DNA from: Larkinella rosea
Lineage (GTDB): Bacteria > Bacteroidota > Bacteroidia > Cytophagales > Spirosomataceae
Length of the DNA: 64,000 bases
Assembly (NCBI RefSeq): GCF_003858635.1
Contig: NZ_RQJO01000007.1
Span: forward strand, 1,365,941 to 1,429,940
Direction of reading: 5' to 3'
Part shown: piece by piece, positions 8,566 through 16,500 of the stretch
Layout of the letters: every line of letters begins with the position of its first letter
Numbering within the stretch: position 1 is the stretch's first letter
Position numbers and translations under genes: made by a program
Notes under the pieces: model-generated
What the model was told of the DNA's origin: nothing
Databases searched by the model: none
What the model saw: the letters and a program-made list of their open reading frames with translations, nothing else

Positions 8566-8757
8566 ATGCAAACAGGAGTAGTAAAATTTTTTAATGAAAC
8601 CAAAGGATACGGTTTCATTAAGCCAGATGCACCAGGTGAGGACATTTTTGTTCACTCGACCGGCCTGGTTGATCAGATCCGCGAAAACGACAAAGTAAAA
8701 TTTGAAGTGGAACGTGGCAAAAAAGGTCTTAACGCCGTAAACGTAGAACTGGTATAA
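8566..8757 (+). CDS. Cold-shock protein (CspA family)
   Basis: 63 aa from the ATG at 8566 (MQTGVVKFFNETKGYGFIKPD); an in-frame ATG at 8515 would add 17 residues not seen in the family. RNP1 (KGYGFI) and RNP2 (DIFVH) are intact, so single-stranded RNA/DNA binding is expected, as an RNA chaperone or anti-terminator. The 188 bp between the previous gene and this start are AT-rich and could hold a long 5' leader of the kind that thermoregulates csp mRNAs; I see no clear stem there. The gene ends at a clean terminator and is monocistronic. Confidence 0.92.
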   Translation: MQTGVVKFFNETKGYGFIKPDAPGEDIFVHSTGLVDQIRENDKVKFEVERGKKGLNAVNVELV

Positions 8758-8791
8758 TCGAAAGATACAGCCGTTTTAGTTTCAAGAAGAA

Positions 8792-8817
8792 AACATGCCT
8801 GAGGCATGTTTTTTTTT
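8792..8817 (+). terminator. Terminator after the cold-shock gene
   Basis: Stem AACATGCC / GGCATGTT with loop TGA, running into a T-tract of nine. Confidence 0.9.
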
Positions 8818-8923
8818 GCCTCTGACTCAGAACACATTACCGCAACACGCCCGGTTTTCTGCGTGGGAGTAGTTGAAAAACCGGCCTTTCCTGCTTTTTT
8901 TGTGGCTTCAATCCATTGAATCC

Positions 8924-11056
8924 ATGCGTACCATCAACGACCAAGGGAGTATCTCTGCGCGCCTGGCGTCCTTGCTCAACCTCTCCGTCCGTCAGGTTGC
9001 CAACACCATTCAGTTGCTCGACGACGGGGCCACGGTTCCGTTCATCGCCCGATACCGGAAAGAAGCCACCGGTCAACTGGACGAAGTTCAGATTGGTGCC
9101 ATCAAAGATCACTACCAAAAACTGCTTGATCTCGATAAACGACGGGAGGCTATTCTGAAATCCATTGAGGATCAGGGCAAATTGACAAACGAGCTTCGGC
9201 AAAAAATCGAATCCAGTGATTCAATCACCGAATTGGAAGATTTGTATTTGCCCTTCAAACCCAAACGAAAAACCCGTGCCACCATCGCCATCGAAAAAGG
9301 GCTGGAACCCTTGGCTAAACTGATTTTTAGTCAACGCGAAAATACCGTTGAGCGAAAAGCCGCGTCCTTTATTAACGACCAGGTTCCAACGGTTTCGGAG
9401 GCTTTGCAGGGCGCCCGCGACATCATGGCCGAGTGGATCAGCGAAGACGCCGACGCGCGCCAGCGAATCCGCAATCTGTTTGAACGTGAAGCCATTATCA
9501 AATCCACCGTCAAGAAAGATAAGGAAACGGCGGGTATTAAATATAAGGATTATTTCAGTTTTGCGGAACCGTTACGCCGGGTTCCCTCCCACCGGTTGCT
9601 GGCCATTCGTCGCGGAGAAGCCGAAGGAATTTTGGCGGTCAGCATTTCGCCGGACGAAGAAGCCGCCCTCCAACGGCTCGACCGCCAATTTTTGCGTTAC
9701 GGTTCTTCGGAAAGTACCGATCAGGTTGCCATCGCAGTCAAAGATAGTTACAAACGATTGATCAAACCGTCGATTGAAACGGAGTTTGATAACCTGTCGA
9801 AGCAAAAGGCCGATCAGGAAGCCATTAAAATTTTTGCCGATAACCTCCGCCAGTTGCTGCTTTCGCCCCCTTTGGGCCAGAAGCGGGTGTTGGCCATCGA
9901 CCCCGGTTTTCGTACGGGCTGCAAGGTGGTATGCCTGGATGCGCAGGGCAATCTGTTGCAAAACGATGTCATTTATCCCGACAGTCTACGGGATCAGGCC
10001 CAACAGACGCTCCAGAAGTTAGTCGCTCACTATCAGATCGAAGCCATCACCATTGGCAACGGAACGGCCGGACGCGAGACCGAAGACTTTGTCAGAAGCC
10101 TGAATTTCGGCCGAACCATTCCGCTGTTTATGGTAAGCGAACAGGGCGCATCCATTTACTCCGCATCGGAAATAGCCCGGCAGGAATTTCCAAACCAGGA
10201 TGTAACGGTACGCGGAGCGGTTTCTATTGGTCGCCGGTTGATGGATCCGCTGGCCGAACTGGTTAAGATTGATCCCAAATCCATCGGCGTGGGCCAATAT
10301 CAGCATGATGTTGATCAATCGGAGCTTAAAAACAGCCTGGACCGGGTGGTCGAAAGCTGCGTGAATCAGGTTGGCGTTTCGCTCAACACGGCCAGTAGTC
10401 ACTTGTTGCGGTACGTCTCCGGTCTGGGGCCGCAACTGGCGCAGAATATCGTTGAATACCGGTCGCAAAACGGCCCGTTTCAATCGCGCGACCAATTGAA
10501 AAAAGTGGCCCGGCTCGGGGCTAAAGCGTATGAACAATGCGCTGGTTTTCTGCGAATTGATCAGGCAAAAAATCCGCTTGACAACAGTGCCGTTCACCCG
10601 GAAAGTTACCCCGTGGTTGAACGCATGGCCCGCGATTTGAAATGCACGGTGACGGATTTGATGAAAAAAAACGAGCTGCAAAAGCAGATAAAACCGGAGT
10701 TGTACGTTACCGAAACAGTGGGATTACCCACACTGCGCGACATTCTGGCCGAACTCGAAAAACCGGGCCGCGACCCGCGTGAATCCCTGGCGGTTTTTGA
10801 ATACGACGAGCGCGTCCGAAAACCGGAGGATTTGCGGGAAGGAATGCTCCTGCCCGGTGTGGTCACCAATGTAACCGCTTTCGGTGCTTTTGTCGACATT
10901 GGCGTTAAACAGGATGGATTGGTGCACATTTCGCAACTGGCCAATCAATTTATTTCGGATCCCCGCCAGGTCGTCAGCGTACACCAGAAAGTGCAGGTAA
11001 AGGTGTTGGAGGTCGATTTACAGCGCAAACGTATTGCCTTAACCATGAAAATTTAA
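8924..11056 (+). CDS. tex: Tex family RNA-binding protein (YqgF-HhH-S1)
   Basis: 710 aa from 8924 (MRTINDQGSISARLASLLNL), slightly shorter than usual Tex proteins. An in-frame ATG 17 codons earlier gives an implausible hydrophobic leader. Order of domains: Tex N-terminal helical region with GATVPFIARYRKEATGQLDE (about residues 35-54), a YqgF-like RNase-H fold beginning VLAIDPGFRTGCKVVCLD, helix-hairpin-helix segments (VNTAS-like LNTASSHLLRYVSGLG), and a C-terminal S1 domain (GMLLPGVVTNVTAFGAFVDIGVKQDGLVHISQL). Tex is a nucleic-acid-binding accessory factor tied to transcription and, in some species, to virulence gene expression. It stands between the csp terminator and a lipoprotein gene. Confidence 0.95.
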   Translation: MRTINDQGSISARLASLLNLSVRQVANTIQLLDDGATVPFIARYRKEATGQLDEVQIGAIKDHYQKLLDLDKRREAILKSIEDQGKLTNELRQKIESSDSITELEDLYLPFKPKRKTRATIAIEKGLEPLAKLIFSQRENTVERKAASFINDQVPTVSEALQGARDIMAEWISEDADARQRIRNLFEREAIIKSTVKKDKETAGIKYKDYFSFAEPLRRVPSHRLLAIRRGEAEGILAVSISPDEEAALQRLDRQFLRYGSSESTDQVAIAVKDSYKRLIKPSIETEFDNLSKQKADQEAIKIFADNLRQLLLSPPLGQKRVLAIDPGFRTGCKVVCLDAQGNLLQNDVIYPDSLRDQAQQTLQKLVAHYQIEAITIGNGTAGRETEDFVRSLNFGRTIPLFMVSEQGASIYSASEIARQEFPNQDVTVRGAVSIGRRLMDPLAELVKIDPKSIGVGQYQHDVDQSELKNSLDRVVESCVNQVGVSLNTASSHLLRYVSGLGPQLAQNIVEYRSQNGPFQSRDQLKKVARLGAKAYEQCAGFLRIDQAKNPLDNSAVHPESYPVVERMARDLKCTVTDLMKKNELQKQIKPELYVTETVGLPTLRDILAELEKPGRDPRESLAVFEYDERVRKPEDLREGMLLPGVVTNVTAFGAFVDIGVKQDGLVHISQLANQFISDPRQVVSVHQKVQVKVLEVDLQRKRIALTMKI

Positions 11057-11176
11057 TAGCTTACTCATCGATTCGTTTATCGTTTATTCGTCATGGTTGT
11101 GAAAGCGCAAGAATTCCTGAATCGCAAAAGTATAGATCAAAAAATGTATTCATGGCAGGATAAAACCGGCAGGCAG

Positions 11177-11761
11177 ATGATTCCATTCCGCTTCTTTTGG
11201 CCCGCAGCCATTTTGGTGTTTATGATGTCATCCTGCTCCTTTTTTAAAACCTCCCATTACGTTCCACCCGCCCAGCGTAGGTCTGCTGCATCCAATCGAA
11301 AACCGGCTGTTGCCGCGCGGAAACCGATTGCTAAACCGCTGAAAACCGTTGATACCAAAACGTATCAACAAGGTTATGTACCGGAAGTGGTCAAAATTGC
11401 CCGAACGTACACCGGAACTCCGTACCGAACGGGCGGTCAAACGTCGGCGGGAATGGATTGTTCGGGATTAATTTTTGCGGCATTCAATACCGTGGGTTTG
11501 CAGATGCCCCGGGTTTCATGGCAGCAGTCCGAAGTGGGTTTTGAAGTTGAAGTTCCGCAGATTCAGGCGGGGGATCTGGTCTTTTTTGTTCCCGATGACG
11601 GGAAATCCGGGTACGTTTCGCATACCGGTATTGTTACCGAAGTTCGAAGCGAAACCAACATCATGTTTATTCATGCCTCGTCGTCGCGCGGGGTGCGGGA
11701 AGACAATCTTTTTTCGAGTTATTTCAAAGGGCGGTTCGTCAAAGCCGTACGGCCTTTCTAG
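11177..11761 (+). CDS. NlpC/P60 (C40) endopeptidase lipoprotein
   Basis: 194 aa from the ATG at 11177, which starts a lipoprotein signal (FFWPAAILVFMMSSC, lipid-bearing Cys20). The longer frame from 11093 would bury the signal. A Lys/Arg/Pro-rich linker (30-60) leads to the catalytic domain: YRTGGQTSAGMDCSGLIF (Cys95), SGYVSHTGIV (His149) and FIHASSSRG (His166) supply the triad. Such enzymes cut D-gamma-Glu-diaminopimelate bonds in peptidoglycan stems and are anchored to the outer or inner membrane. It overlaps the convergent Nudix gene by 4 bp at the stops. Confidence 0.92.
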   Translation: MIPFRFFWPAAILVFMMSSCSFFKTSHYVPPAQRRSAASNRKPAVAARKPIAKPLKTVDTKTYQQGYVPEVVKIARTYTGTPYRTGGQTSAGMDCSGLIFAAFNTVGLQMPRVSWQQSEVGFEVEVPQIQAGDLVFFVPDDGKSGYVSHTGIVTEVRSETNIMFIHASSSRGVREDNLFSSYFKGRFVKAVRPF

Positions 11762-12315
11762 GGGTGTTGTGCCAGATAATCTGCCGTCATTTCGAGAGTC
11801 TGCAGATAAGTTGATTGGGGGGGCGTGTAAGCCAATGAATAATTTCCGGAACGCAATTCGGCCAGCACGGTTTTCAGCGGGATAAACCTCAAATCCGCGA
11901 CTTCGTCGAATTGCATCGTAAACTGGTCGAGCGTCCGGTTTGTCCGGTAGAGGTAAACCGCTGCGTGTTCGCGGTCAATGAGCGAAACCGCGGGGTCGAT
12001 GGCTTCAACCGCCACCATTCCCAGAAAATGTAACTCGCCGGTTTTGGGCCGCACGCCGATTTCTTCCTCCACTTCCCGAATTGCGCAGTTCTCGTAGCTT
12101 TCCTGAGGATCGACGTGGCCGCCCACGCAGACATCCCAATAATCCGGTAAAACCGCTTTGCCCGGGTGACGAAGACTCAGCAGGACCTCATCCTGATCAT
12201 TCAAAACGACGATTTCGGAAGTGCGGTGCCAGTCGCCGTCGCGGTGTGCGTCTTTTTTGGGTTTGGTAAAATCGAGGGGCCGATTGTTCGCGTCGAAGAT
12301 TTCGAGTAAGTCCAT
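11758..12315 (-). CDS. Nudix hydrolase, isopentenyl-isomerase-like subgroup
   Basis: 185 aa. The Nudix box begins GGHVDPQESYENCAIREVEEE and is complete. DWHRTSEIVVLN, LLSLRHPGKAVLPDYWD and the acidic C-terminal half place it with YfcD/Idi-type Nudix proteins, most of which have no assigned substrate. The ATG directly follows the seven-T tract of the terminator hairpin at 12316-12339 that ends clpP, leaving no leader after that hairpin, so expression either starts inside the clpP 3' region or depends on read-through. Next in-frame ATGs lie beyond the Nudix box, so the start is unlikely to be later. Confidence 0.85.
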   Translation of the reverse strand: MDLLEIFDANNRPLDFTKPKKDAHRDGDWHRTSEIVVLNDQDEVLLSLRHPGKAVLPDYWDVCVGGHVDPQESYENCAIREVEEEIGVRPKTGELHFLGMVAVEAIDPAVSLIDREHAAVYLYRTNRTLDQFTMQFDEVADLRFIPLKTVLAELRSGNYSLAYTPPQSTYLQTLEMTADYLAQHP

Positions 12316-12339
12316 AAAAAAAGCCGCATTCCTGCGGCT
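12316..12339 (-). terminator. Terminator of clpP, abutting the Nudix start codon
   Basis: Minus strand: AGCCGCA, loop GGAA, TGCGGCT, then a run of T that ends at the ATG of the Nudix gene (12315). Confidence 0.75.
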
Positions 12340-12485
12340 GAATGTCGGTGGCGATACTTGACCTTTATCCTACCACCGCTGGTCACAGATGCACAAATAT
12401 TGACATTTTTGGCAACTGTTGCTCCGGTACGATCTAAAAATAAGCGGAAAATAATCGCCAGTCAACAACTTTTTCGAAACCTTAT

Positions 12486-13163
12486 TTACCTCACCAAAAC
12501 TTCGTCGATAAAACCGTATTCTTTGGCTTCTTCGGCTTTCATCCAGTAATCCCGGTCGGCGTTGCGTTCGAGTTCTTCCACGGTTCGACCACTGTGCCGC
12601 GCCATGATTTCGTACAGCTCCTGCCGGAGAATGACGATTTGCCGGGCCGTTATCTCGATGTCGACCGACTGCCCCTGCGCTCCACCGTGGGGCTGGTGAA
12701 TCATCACGCGGGCATGGGGCAAGGCCGACCGTTTTCCGGGTGCACCGGCACACAATAAAACCGCTCCAAACGACAAAGCGACGCTCGTGCAGATGGTGGC
12801 TACATCCGGCCGAACGTATTGCATGGTATCATAAATGCCCAAACCGGCATATACCGAGCCACCGGGGCTGTTGATGTATAGCAGAATATCTTTTTTGGCA
12901 TCGGCCGATTCCAGAAACAACAACTGGGCAATTATGACATTGGCAATGTTATCGTCGACCGCCGTACCGAGAAAGACGATCCGGTCGGCCATCAGCCGGG
13001 AGAACACATCGACTTCCCGGAAATTCATGGGCCGTTCTTCAATCACTGAGCGGGTCATGTTTTCGACCTGATGCAGATACCGGTCCACCGTCAGCCCGTT
13101 CAGGTTTCGGCCGTGGACGGCAAAATTGCGAAATTCATTTTTACTAAGTTCTGGGTAATACAT
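12486..13163 (-). CDS. clpP: ClpP-family serine protease with altered nucleophile context
   Basis: 225 aa from the ATG at 13163; the frame from 13241 adds 26 residues with no family match. The catalytic triad is intact: Ser131 (ALSFGA), His156 (MIHQP) and Asp205 (DRDYWMKAEEAKEYGFID). The segment before Ser is CTSVALSFGA rather than the usual CxGxAASMGA, so the Gly that normally helps shape the oxyanion hole region and the neighbouring Met are replaced. ClpP assembles into 14-mers and degrades proteins fed by ClpX or ClpA/C. No clpX or tig is adjacent, which suggests either a second ClpP or a relocated one. Followed by a terminator. Confidence 0.88.
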   Translation of the reverse strand: MYYPELSKNEFRNFAVHGRNLNGLTVDRYLHQVENMTRSVIEERPMNFREVDVFSRLMADRIVFLGTAVDDNIANVIIAQLLFLESADAKKDILLYINSPGGSVYAGLGIYDTMQYVRPDVATICTSVALSFGAVLLCAGAPGKRSALPHARVMIHQPHGGAQGQSVDIEITARQIVILRQELYEIMARHSGRTVEELERNADRDYWMKAEEAKEYGFIDEVLVR

Positions 13164-13273
13164 AGAATAAGTGGTTAGGTTTGAAATGGAAAGGCAATAG
13201 AAGACCGCCCGGCCGATGTTGAGCCAGTTGGGAGGATTCAATACAGGATGGATGCGGGGTTAGGGCAACGGTT

Positions 13274-13492
13274 TTACCCAAACAGCCGGACGTAGATGGC
13301 GTCCAACTCGCGCCGTAGCTGCTGGCGGCCGGCCAACCGCAGCGCCTGGTAAGCCAGTTTCTGCGCAGCCAGTTTTTGTTGCCACTCCTGGTTCCAGAGG
13401 AGCCGCACGCTGACATCCAGGCTCTGTTCTTCGCTCAGGTTGCCCTGGAGATAGGATTCCAGTAATTGAACTTCTTCTAATTCAGGACGCAT
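13274..13492 (-). CDS. 72-aa partner of the ECF sigma factor (anti-sigma-like, soluble)
   Basis: Starts 5 nt after the sigma-factor stop, so the two are an operon. The sequence LLESYLQGNLSEEQSLDVSVRLLWNQEWQQKLAAQKLAYQALRL followed by GRQQLRRELDAIYVRLF resembles the N-terminal cytoplasmic helical domain of Bacteroidota anti-sigma factors, where a FxAYLxGELSxEE start is common. Unlike those proteins it has no membrane helix or periplasmic part and stops right after the helical domain. It may be a minimal soluble anti-sigma factor; this is inference from position and pattern. Confidence 0.65.
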   Translation of the reverse strand: MRPELEEVQLLESYLQGNLSEEQSLDVSVRLLWNQEWQQKLAAQKLAYQALRLAGRQQLRRELDAIYVRLFG

Positions 13493-13497
13493 GGAAA

Positions 13498-14052
13498 TCA
13501 GGATTTGAAGTGATCAACCGAAAGGTGACCAACCAGTTTGCGGAGTCGTTCCAGGCATTTAAACTTCTGCACAGTGGCCGACCGAATGCTCTGGTAGCCT
13601 CGTTGACGGGCAATCTGATCCAACCGCTGGCCAAAATAGTAAAAACTGACCAGGACGGACCGACAGGTTTCGCCCAGTTGGTTGACGAACGACATCAGGG
13701 CAAGCGACGATTCGCCATCCAGATCGGGTTCTTCCCAGACACTTTCGGCATGGCTTTCGGCCAGTTCAGTTTTGCGCTTCCGTTTCTCTACTTCCTGACG
13801 CCAGAGATTCTTGCAAATCCCCATCAGATACGTGCTGACCGACGATGTCAGGGTGAGCTGGTTCTGTACGGTTTTTTCGTAAAACATAATCATCGCTTCG
13901 TGAAACAGGTCTTTCGCATCCGCTTCCGTGCCGCCATGTTCCCGAACGTAATGGCGCACCATCGGATAGGTTCTGGCATAAATCCGTTCCATTGTTTGTT
14001 CCCGATCAGTCAGCAGGTCAGCATCCATGACGAGGCTTTGGGTTGCATTCAT
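13498..14052 (-). CDS. RNA polymerase sigma factor, ECF (sigma-70) family
   Basis: 184 aa. Region 2 is recognisable at TDREQTMERIYARTYPMVRHY and DAKDLFHEAMIMFYEK; TYLMGICKNLWRQEVEKRKRK marks the end of region 2. Region 4 follows: LGETCRSVLVSFYYFGQRLDQIARQRGYQSIRSATVQKFKCLERLRKLV. The spacing and size are those of ECF sigma factors, here without the SusC-type FecI/FecR neighbours. The 72-aa gene behind it is the likely regulator. An AGGAGG is present on the minus strand about 40 nt before the ATG, too far to act as a ribosome binding site for it. Confidence 0.9.
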   Translation of the reverse strand: MNATQSLVMDADLLTDREQTMERIYARTYPMVRHYVREHGGTEADAKDLFHEAMIMFYEKTVQNQLTLTSSVSTYLMGICKNLWRQEVEKRKRKTELAESHAESVWEEPDLDGESSLALMSFVNQLGETCRSVLVSFYYFGQRLDQIARQRGYQSIRSATVQKFKCLERLRKLVGHLSVDHFKS

Positions 14053-14122
14053 ACGCTTTTTACGGGTTAATCAGAAAACCTCCTTACTATCACCCAAGGG
14101 TACCCATTTTTTTGAATATAAA

Positions 14123-14152
14123 AAAGGCCCGGTTTTCCAAAACCGGGCCTTT
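14123..14152 (-). terminator. Terminator after tRNA-Ala
   Basis: Near-perfect stem AAAGGCCCGGTTTT / AAAACCGGGCCTTT; on the minus strand it runs into TTTTTTATA. It lies 21 nt past the tRNA 3' end. Confidence 0.9.
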
Positions 14153-14173
14153 CGAAAAGTTACGTATATAAGG

Positions 14174-14247
14174 TGGAGATAGTCGGATTCGAACCGACGG
14201 CCTCTACAATGCCATTGTAGCGCTCTAGCCAACTGAGCTATACCCCC
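14174..14247 (-). tRNA. tRNA-Ala (anticodon GGC)
   Basis: 74 nt on the minus strand. The acceptor arms GGGGGTA / TATCTCC pair with two G-U, the D-arm is GCTCAGTTGGCTAGAGC, the anticodon stem CTACA/TGTAG encloses ATGGCAT (anticodon GGC, reads GCC/GCU), and the T-arm holds GGTTCGAATCC. The discriminator is A; the genomic sequence continues CCT, so the terminal CCA is not encoded and must be added by the CCA-adding enzyme. Confidence 0.95.
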
Positions 14248-14259
14248 TTTTTCGTGGTG

Positions 14260-14289
14260 CAAATATCAGAAACTTTGGAGAAAAAGCAA
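14260..14289 (-). promoter_or_regulatory. Promoter of tRNA-Ala
   Basis: Minus strand: TTG (14289-14287), 19-nt spacer, GATATTTG (14267-14260), one mismatch to TAnnTTTG; the tRNA 5' end is 13 nt downstream of the box. Confidence 0.55.
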
Positions 14290-14316
14290 GGAGGCTATTT
14301 TAAAAATTGCGCTTTC

Positions 14317-14802
14317 TTATTGTTCTGTCATCTCGGCATCTGCCAAAATGTAGTTTAATTCATAAATGTTATCGGCGTTTAGTTTAAGGGTTCCGTGGAA
14401 CGTCCGGCGCTCATCGGTTTTAAACTTCAGGCCGCTTTTCTTGAATTTCAGGGATACCACCGATTCCGGTCCGGCTCCTCCGCAGAAAAAACAGGCACTG
14501 AATGGGAATGCCGACAGCACATACGTATTGGATTCGTAATCGACCGGAAGAACATAGCCCGTCAACTCGACCGGTTTTCCGCTCAGTTTCTGGATTCCGG
14601 CCCCAAACGTCGGATATAACATGTAAACGGATTCTTCCGGATACCATTTTTTCTTAAAAGTCACATCGCGCAGGGTTTCCCACGACAGCTTGACAGGTTC
14701 AGCAACCGAAACACCGGCTGCCGGAGCGGTTAGTTTGGCCGGTGTAAATGCTGCCAAAGCCAGCAGTCCGATTATGGCGATGAAAGAGACATTTTTTTTC
14801 AT
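14317..14802 (-). CDS. Secreted DUF3299-like protein
   Basis: 161 aa with a signal peptide (NVSFIAIIGLLALAAFTPA). The pattern W-x-x-L-x-x-V-x-F (LSWETLRDVTFKKKWY), GKPVELTGYVLPVDY, then SAFPFSACFFCGGAGPESVVSLKF follows the DUF3299 layout, including the C-F-F-C-G-G-A-G-P-E motif. The family has no defined function; the paired Cys suggest metal or disulfide chemistry in the periplasm, which is inference. A good promoter lies 25 nt upstream and the gene appears monocistronic. Confidence 0.75.
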   Translation of the reverse strand: MKKNVSFIAIIGLLALAAFTPAKLTAPAAGVSVAEPVKLSWETLRDVTFKKKWYPEESVYMLYPTFGAGIQKLSGKPVELTGYVLPVDYESNTYVLSAFPFSACFFCGGAGPESVVSLKFKKSGLKFKTDERRTFHGTLKLNADNIYELNYILADAEMTEQ

Positions 14803-14826
14803 GACGAAGTCGCGTTCAGATAATTA

Positions 14827-14858
14827 CAAATCTACGTCGTTTTCCGTTTTAAAAACAA
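14827..14858 (-). promoter_or_regulatory. Promoter of the DUF3299-like gene
   Basis: Minus strand: TTG (14858-14856), 21-nt spacer, TAGATTTG (14834-14827). ATG 24 nt after the box. Confidence 0.7.
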
Positions 14859-14979
14859 CACTGCCCCCGGTTTGGTTCGGGTTTTTTGGCCATAAAACCA
14901 TAACTTACCCCGCAATCCAGCAAATTTTAGTATTATTGCTACCGTTACCATAATCAACGTTGTTGAAACTTAATTTACC

Positions 14980-16500
14980 GTGTCGGAAGTAGTAAACGTT
15001 ACCCCCCAGACTTCTCAGCCTTCGGCGCGCCATTTTAATCGCCTGTTCTTAACAACACTGGTGTTTATCGCCGTGTTGTTGACAGTGGCCGAAATTGTAA
15101 CCCAGCTTCAAACCCGGCGCGAAGCCGAACGGGTTATGATTATTCGAATGGCTTCGGCGCAGCGTCATCAGAGTCAACGCCTGGTGAGTCAGGTTCTCCT
15201 GCTCAGCCACGCCAGCCAACCCGCGCAATTCCAAAACTACCTAACGGAAATCAAGAGTCTGTTTGCGCTGTTTGAAACCAATCATTTACACATTGAACAG
15301 GGCACCGTTCCGGGCTATCCGGTTATGCTCCAGAACAGCGACAGTGTAAAAATCCGCTACAACATTCTGAAACCCTTTTACCAGGGTTTTAGAACCAGCG
15401 TTCAACAAATTATCCAGCTGGCCGAGCAATCCAAAAATCCGGAACAATTCATGGCAAAGGTCGATATTTCGGCCATGATGGCCAATGAAAAACCGTTTCT
15501 GGACAAAATGGACGATGTTGTTCAGCAATACACGCGCGAAACACTCGCCAATGTGGAGGATACCCGGTTGATGGAATTTGTAATATATCTCTTTACTTTA
15601 TTAGCTTTGGTTTTTGCCGGGTGGTTTATCCTGCGGCCCGCCGTGAATAAATTTGAGGGAATCATTGTCCAGTTGGTCGAAGCGGAAACCCGAACGGCAA
15701 CGACCAACCGTAAATTGCTCTCGCTGAACCGGGCGTTGAAAGAAACCCGTCAGCAATTGTTCGACGCCACCCGCCAGCAATACCAGCAGCAGATGGACGA
15801 ACAAAAATTGCGTACATCGTATCTGGTGGCAGGGCAGGAAGAAGAACGCAAGCGGCTTTCGCGCGAATTGCACGACGGGATCGGGCAAATGCTGACCGCC
15901 ATTAAATTGCAGGTCGAAAGTTTTGAACGAAGTTTAAATCTGAGCCCGGAAGCAAAGGGAGTAAAGAATCTGACGGTTTTGAAGCACCTGATTTCGCAGA
16001 CCATTCAGGAGACCCGAAACGTTTCGAACAACCTGATGCCGACGGTATTAAGTGATTTCGGGTTGGTTCCGGCGGTCAAAATGCTGGCCGACACCCACGA
16101 CAAAGACAGTAAAATTGACATTATCTTTCATACTAATTTAACCAATACGCGGTTAGATAAAAGTGTGGAGATTGGTGTATACCGAATTGCCCAGGAAGCC
16201 GTTAGTAACGCCCTCCGGCACGCCGAACCCCATCAGATTACGATTGATTTGTTCGAAAAAGACAATTATCTGCATTTGATCGTAAACGACGACGGTAAAG
16301 GATTCCGGATTCACCGAAGTCGGAAAGAAGACACAAAACGACCATCGCAGGGCATCCACAACATGAATGAACGGGCTGCCCTGATCAATGGAAAATTTAA
16401 AATTTCATCCGCGCCCGATAAAGGCACAAAAGTTCAGGTAAGTATACCCTTTAAACTTGCACACCAGGAATATGAGTACACTCAAGTTGATGCTGGTTGA
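14980..16500 (+). CDS. Sensor histidine kinase, NarL/NarX type (HisKA_3)
   Basis: 506 aa with a GTG start at 14980; no ATG precedes the first membrane helix. Two membrane helices (about 22-42 and 199-218) flank a periplasmic, mostly helical sensor resembling the PilJ/NIT-type four-helix domain (AQRHQSQRLVSQVLLLS and MDDVVQQYTRE). A coiled coil (230-285) leads to the HisKA_3 site EERKRLSRELHDGIGQ with phospho-acceptor His298, then an ATPase domain (IAQEAVSNALRHA, NDDGKGF, GIHNMNERA, GTKVQVSIPF). It overlaps the response regulator start by 29 bp, so they are translationally coupled. The signal is unknown; the peroxiredoxin next door hints at oxidative or nitrosative cues. Confidence 0.92.
   Translation: MSEVVNVTPQTSQPSARHFNRLFLTTLVFIAVLLTVAEIVTQLQTRREAERVMIIRMASAQRHQSQRLVSQVLLLSHASQPAQFQNYLTEIKSLFALFETNHLHIEQGTVPGYPVMLQNSDSVKIRYNILKPFYQGFRTSVQQIIQLAEQSKNPEQFMAKVDISAMMANEKPFLDKMDDVVQQYTRETLANVEDTRLMEFVIYLFTLLALVFAGWFILRPAVNKFEGIIVQLVEAETRTATTNRKLLSLNRALKETRQQLFDATRQQYQQQMDEQKLRTSYLVAGQEEERKRLSRELHDGIGQMLTAIKLQVESFERSLNLSPEAKGVKNLTVLKHLISQTIQETRNVSNNLMPTVLSDFGLVPAVKMLADTHDKDSKIDIIFHTNLTNTRLDKSVEIGVYRIAQEAVSNALRHAEPHQITIDLFEKDNYLHLIVNDDGKGFRIHRSRKEDTKRPSQGIHNMNERAALINGKFKISSAPDKGTKVQVSIPFKLAHQEYEYTQVDAG

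Noticed and set aside
10019-10681. 220-codon antisense frame opposite tex
   Set aside because: Shadow of tex; no recognisable motif.
13144-13416. 90-codon frame overlapping the 72-aa sigma partner
   Set aside because: Same strand but another frame; it crosses into the clpP start and lacks a family pattern, while the 72-aa frame fits the sigma operon.
14071-14262. 63-codon frame containing GGIAQLARALQWHCRGRRFES
   Set aside because: It is the translation of tRNA-Ala, a well-known false gene type.
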